From NCBI GenBank assembly GCA_016782645.1, contig JADHYC010000008.1:1-52415 (forward strand): 52,415 nucleotides of DNA. Direction: 5' to 3'. Source of the stretch: Fidelibacterota bacterium (lineage in GTDB: Bacteria > Fidelibacterota > UBA2242). Position numbers and translations under genes: made by a program. Shown here piece by piece: positions 51,741 to 52,415 of the stretch. How positions within the stretch are numbered: position 1 is the first letter of the stretch; the number at the start of each line of letters is the position of its first letter. The notes beneath the pieces were generated by a model. It was not told where the DNA came from, ran no database searches, and saw only the letters and a list, made by a program, of their open reading frames with translations.

Positions 51741-52415
51741 TTACTTTACCTCTCGATTTCTAATAGAATTCGCCTTTGAAAGAAAAATCTCGCGATTCGT
51801 TTTAATAGTAGAATTTAAAATATCAACAACTGATTCAGATGAAATTGTAGCACAGGTGATCGCCTGTATTTCACCCACTTTTGAAGGTTTCTGGTTAACA
51901 ATACAAGTAATCCCTGAAACAACTTCTAAATTATTAAATTGATTTATAAACCAGAATCTATCACCTATATTTGTTGAATCATCTTCTATTTTAGTCCCAA
52001 TTCCCGGTGTCTCTGCTTGCTGAAGCATTTTTAAACTAAGTATCTTAGTTAATTTTGGGTTCATACCCACAAGCATCTTTATTTTGCTCTGAAAACCATA
52101 TCCTTCAGCAACAAATGCCACACCTACCAAATCACCTTTTTCATTCTTACCTAGGTAAAACTTGGTATCATTAATAATTTCTTCTTCACAAGATACAGTT
52201 CCAGGAAGAACTTTATATATTTTATTTTCTATTTCACCTTTTTGATTCTTATTTACACAATTACCAGAAAATTCAGCAAAAAAGGCTTTACTACTTCTAT
52301 TTATAGCATCATTTAAAATATTAACAACTGATTCAGACGAAATCGTAGCACCGGTGATTGCCTGTATTTCACCTTCTTTTGAAGGCTTTTTATTCTTAAT
52401 GTAAGTAATTCCTGT
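51741..52415 (-). CDS. rnfG: RnfG with tandemly duplicated FMN-binding domain, 5' end outside the window
   Basis: The frame is open to the right edge, with 224 residues seen and no start; a GTG or TTG start near 52130 is not real. RnfG features occur: KVLPGTVSCEEEI, GFQSKIKMLVGM, ETPGIGTKI and the covalent-flavin motif. That last motif is present twice: QAITGATISSES (domain 1) and QAITCATISSES (domain 2). The DNA of both copies matches closely at 51813-51916 and 52311-52415, 498 bp (166 codons) apart, so the domain was duplicated recently. The second copy has Cys for Gly, and both have Gln where Asp is usual. ApbE nearby would attach FMN to the Thr. Confidence 0.85.
   Translation of the reverse strand, partial: TGITYIKNKKPSKEGEIQAITGATISSESVVNILNDAINRSSKAFFAEFSGNCVNKNQKGEIENKIYKVLPGTVSCEEEIINDTKFYLGKNEKGDLVGVAFVAEGYGFQSKIKMLVGMNPKLTKILSLKMLQQAETPGIGTKIEDDSTNIGDRFWFINQFNNLEVVSGITCIVNQKPSKVGEIQAITCATISSESVVDILNSTIKTNREIFLSKANSIRNREVK

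Noticed and set aside
51741..52130. RnfG as a short 129-residue protein
   Set aside because: The frame stays open to the window edge and encodes the first flavin domain, so the internal start is false.
1..52415. tRNA, rRNA, CRISPR array or origin
   Set aside because: I looked for tRNA arms with TTCGA-type loops, regularly spaced direct repeats and DnaA-box clusters and saw none I could support.

Overview
This AT-rich window (about one third G+C by eye) most likely comes from a Gram-negative member of the Fibrobacteres-Chlorobi-Bacteroidetes (FCB) superphylum. The exact phylum cannot be settled from the sequence; Marinimicrobia, KSB1, Ignavibacteria or Cloacimonadota-like lineages would all fit. 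The evidence is four TonB-dependent receptors with carboxypeptidase-regulatory N-domains (one more is broken), DUF4249-type lipoproteins, a PorV/PorQ-like barrel, C-terminal 'PNPF' type IX secretion sorting domains, a DUF5916 protein, a dockerin-tailed subtilase and an Rnf complex. Most genes lie on the minus strand.

Layout. 3-1172: 3' part of a GltA/NfnB-type flavoprotein. 1400-3381: PspC, endonuclease V and a class I glutamine amidotransferase, all minus. 3449-4205: relics, namely the N-terminus of a methylmalonyl-CoA mutase and a decayed IS3 OrfA. 4277-9401: a plus-strand cluster of a cobalamin-binding mutase-like protein, a D-Ala-D-Ala-ligase-like ATP-grasp enzyme, an alanine/ornithine-type racemase and an octopine/nopaline-type opine dehydrogenase. 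This is the best candidate for an undescribed pathway here. 9708-19460: mixed genes (STAS relic, metallo-beta-lactamase hydrolase, frameshifted YbjQ, M2 peptidase, GAF/PAS protein, GNAT, subtilase). 19845-28630: two successive TonB-receptor plus DUF4249 modules, the upstream one preceded by a Gly/Met-rich lipoprotein and a His-rich sorted protein carrying an in-frame stop. 28649-32584: small protein, APC permease, DUF5916 protein. 32615-33912: a graveyard of gene relics plus an inverted-repeat element. 33940-44848: a six-gene minus-strand operon for cell-surface and secreted proteins. 44990-45889: a broken TonB receptor on the opposite strand. 45964-49085: dipeptide epimerase, MazEF-type toxin-antitoxin pair and ApbE. 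49223-52415: RseC and rnfB, rnfA, rnfE and rnfG, with rnfG running off the end.

How genes work together. Rnf (ferredoxin:NAD+ oxidoreductase) carries covalent FMN on RnfG/RnfD, which the nearby ApbE would attach; RseC commonly travels with rnf. The surface operon joins a receptor, a PorV-like shuttle and cargo bearing sorting domains. The 4.3-9.4 kb cluster has the parts to rearrange, epimerise, ligate and reductively condense amino acids. It resembles opine metallophore logic (racemase plus opine dehydrogenase) but with a B12 enzyme and a ligase instead of an aminobutyrate transferase.

The density of relics is notable: about ten broken genes in 52 kb, most of them in spacers between operons. 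A 50-bp repeat occurs at two places about 7 kb apart, and a tandem duplication is visible inside rnfG.
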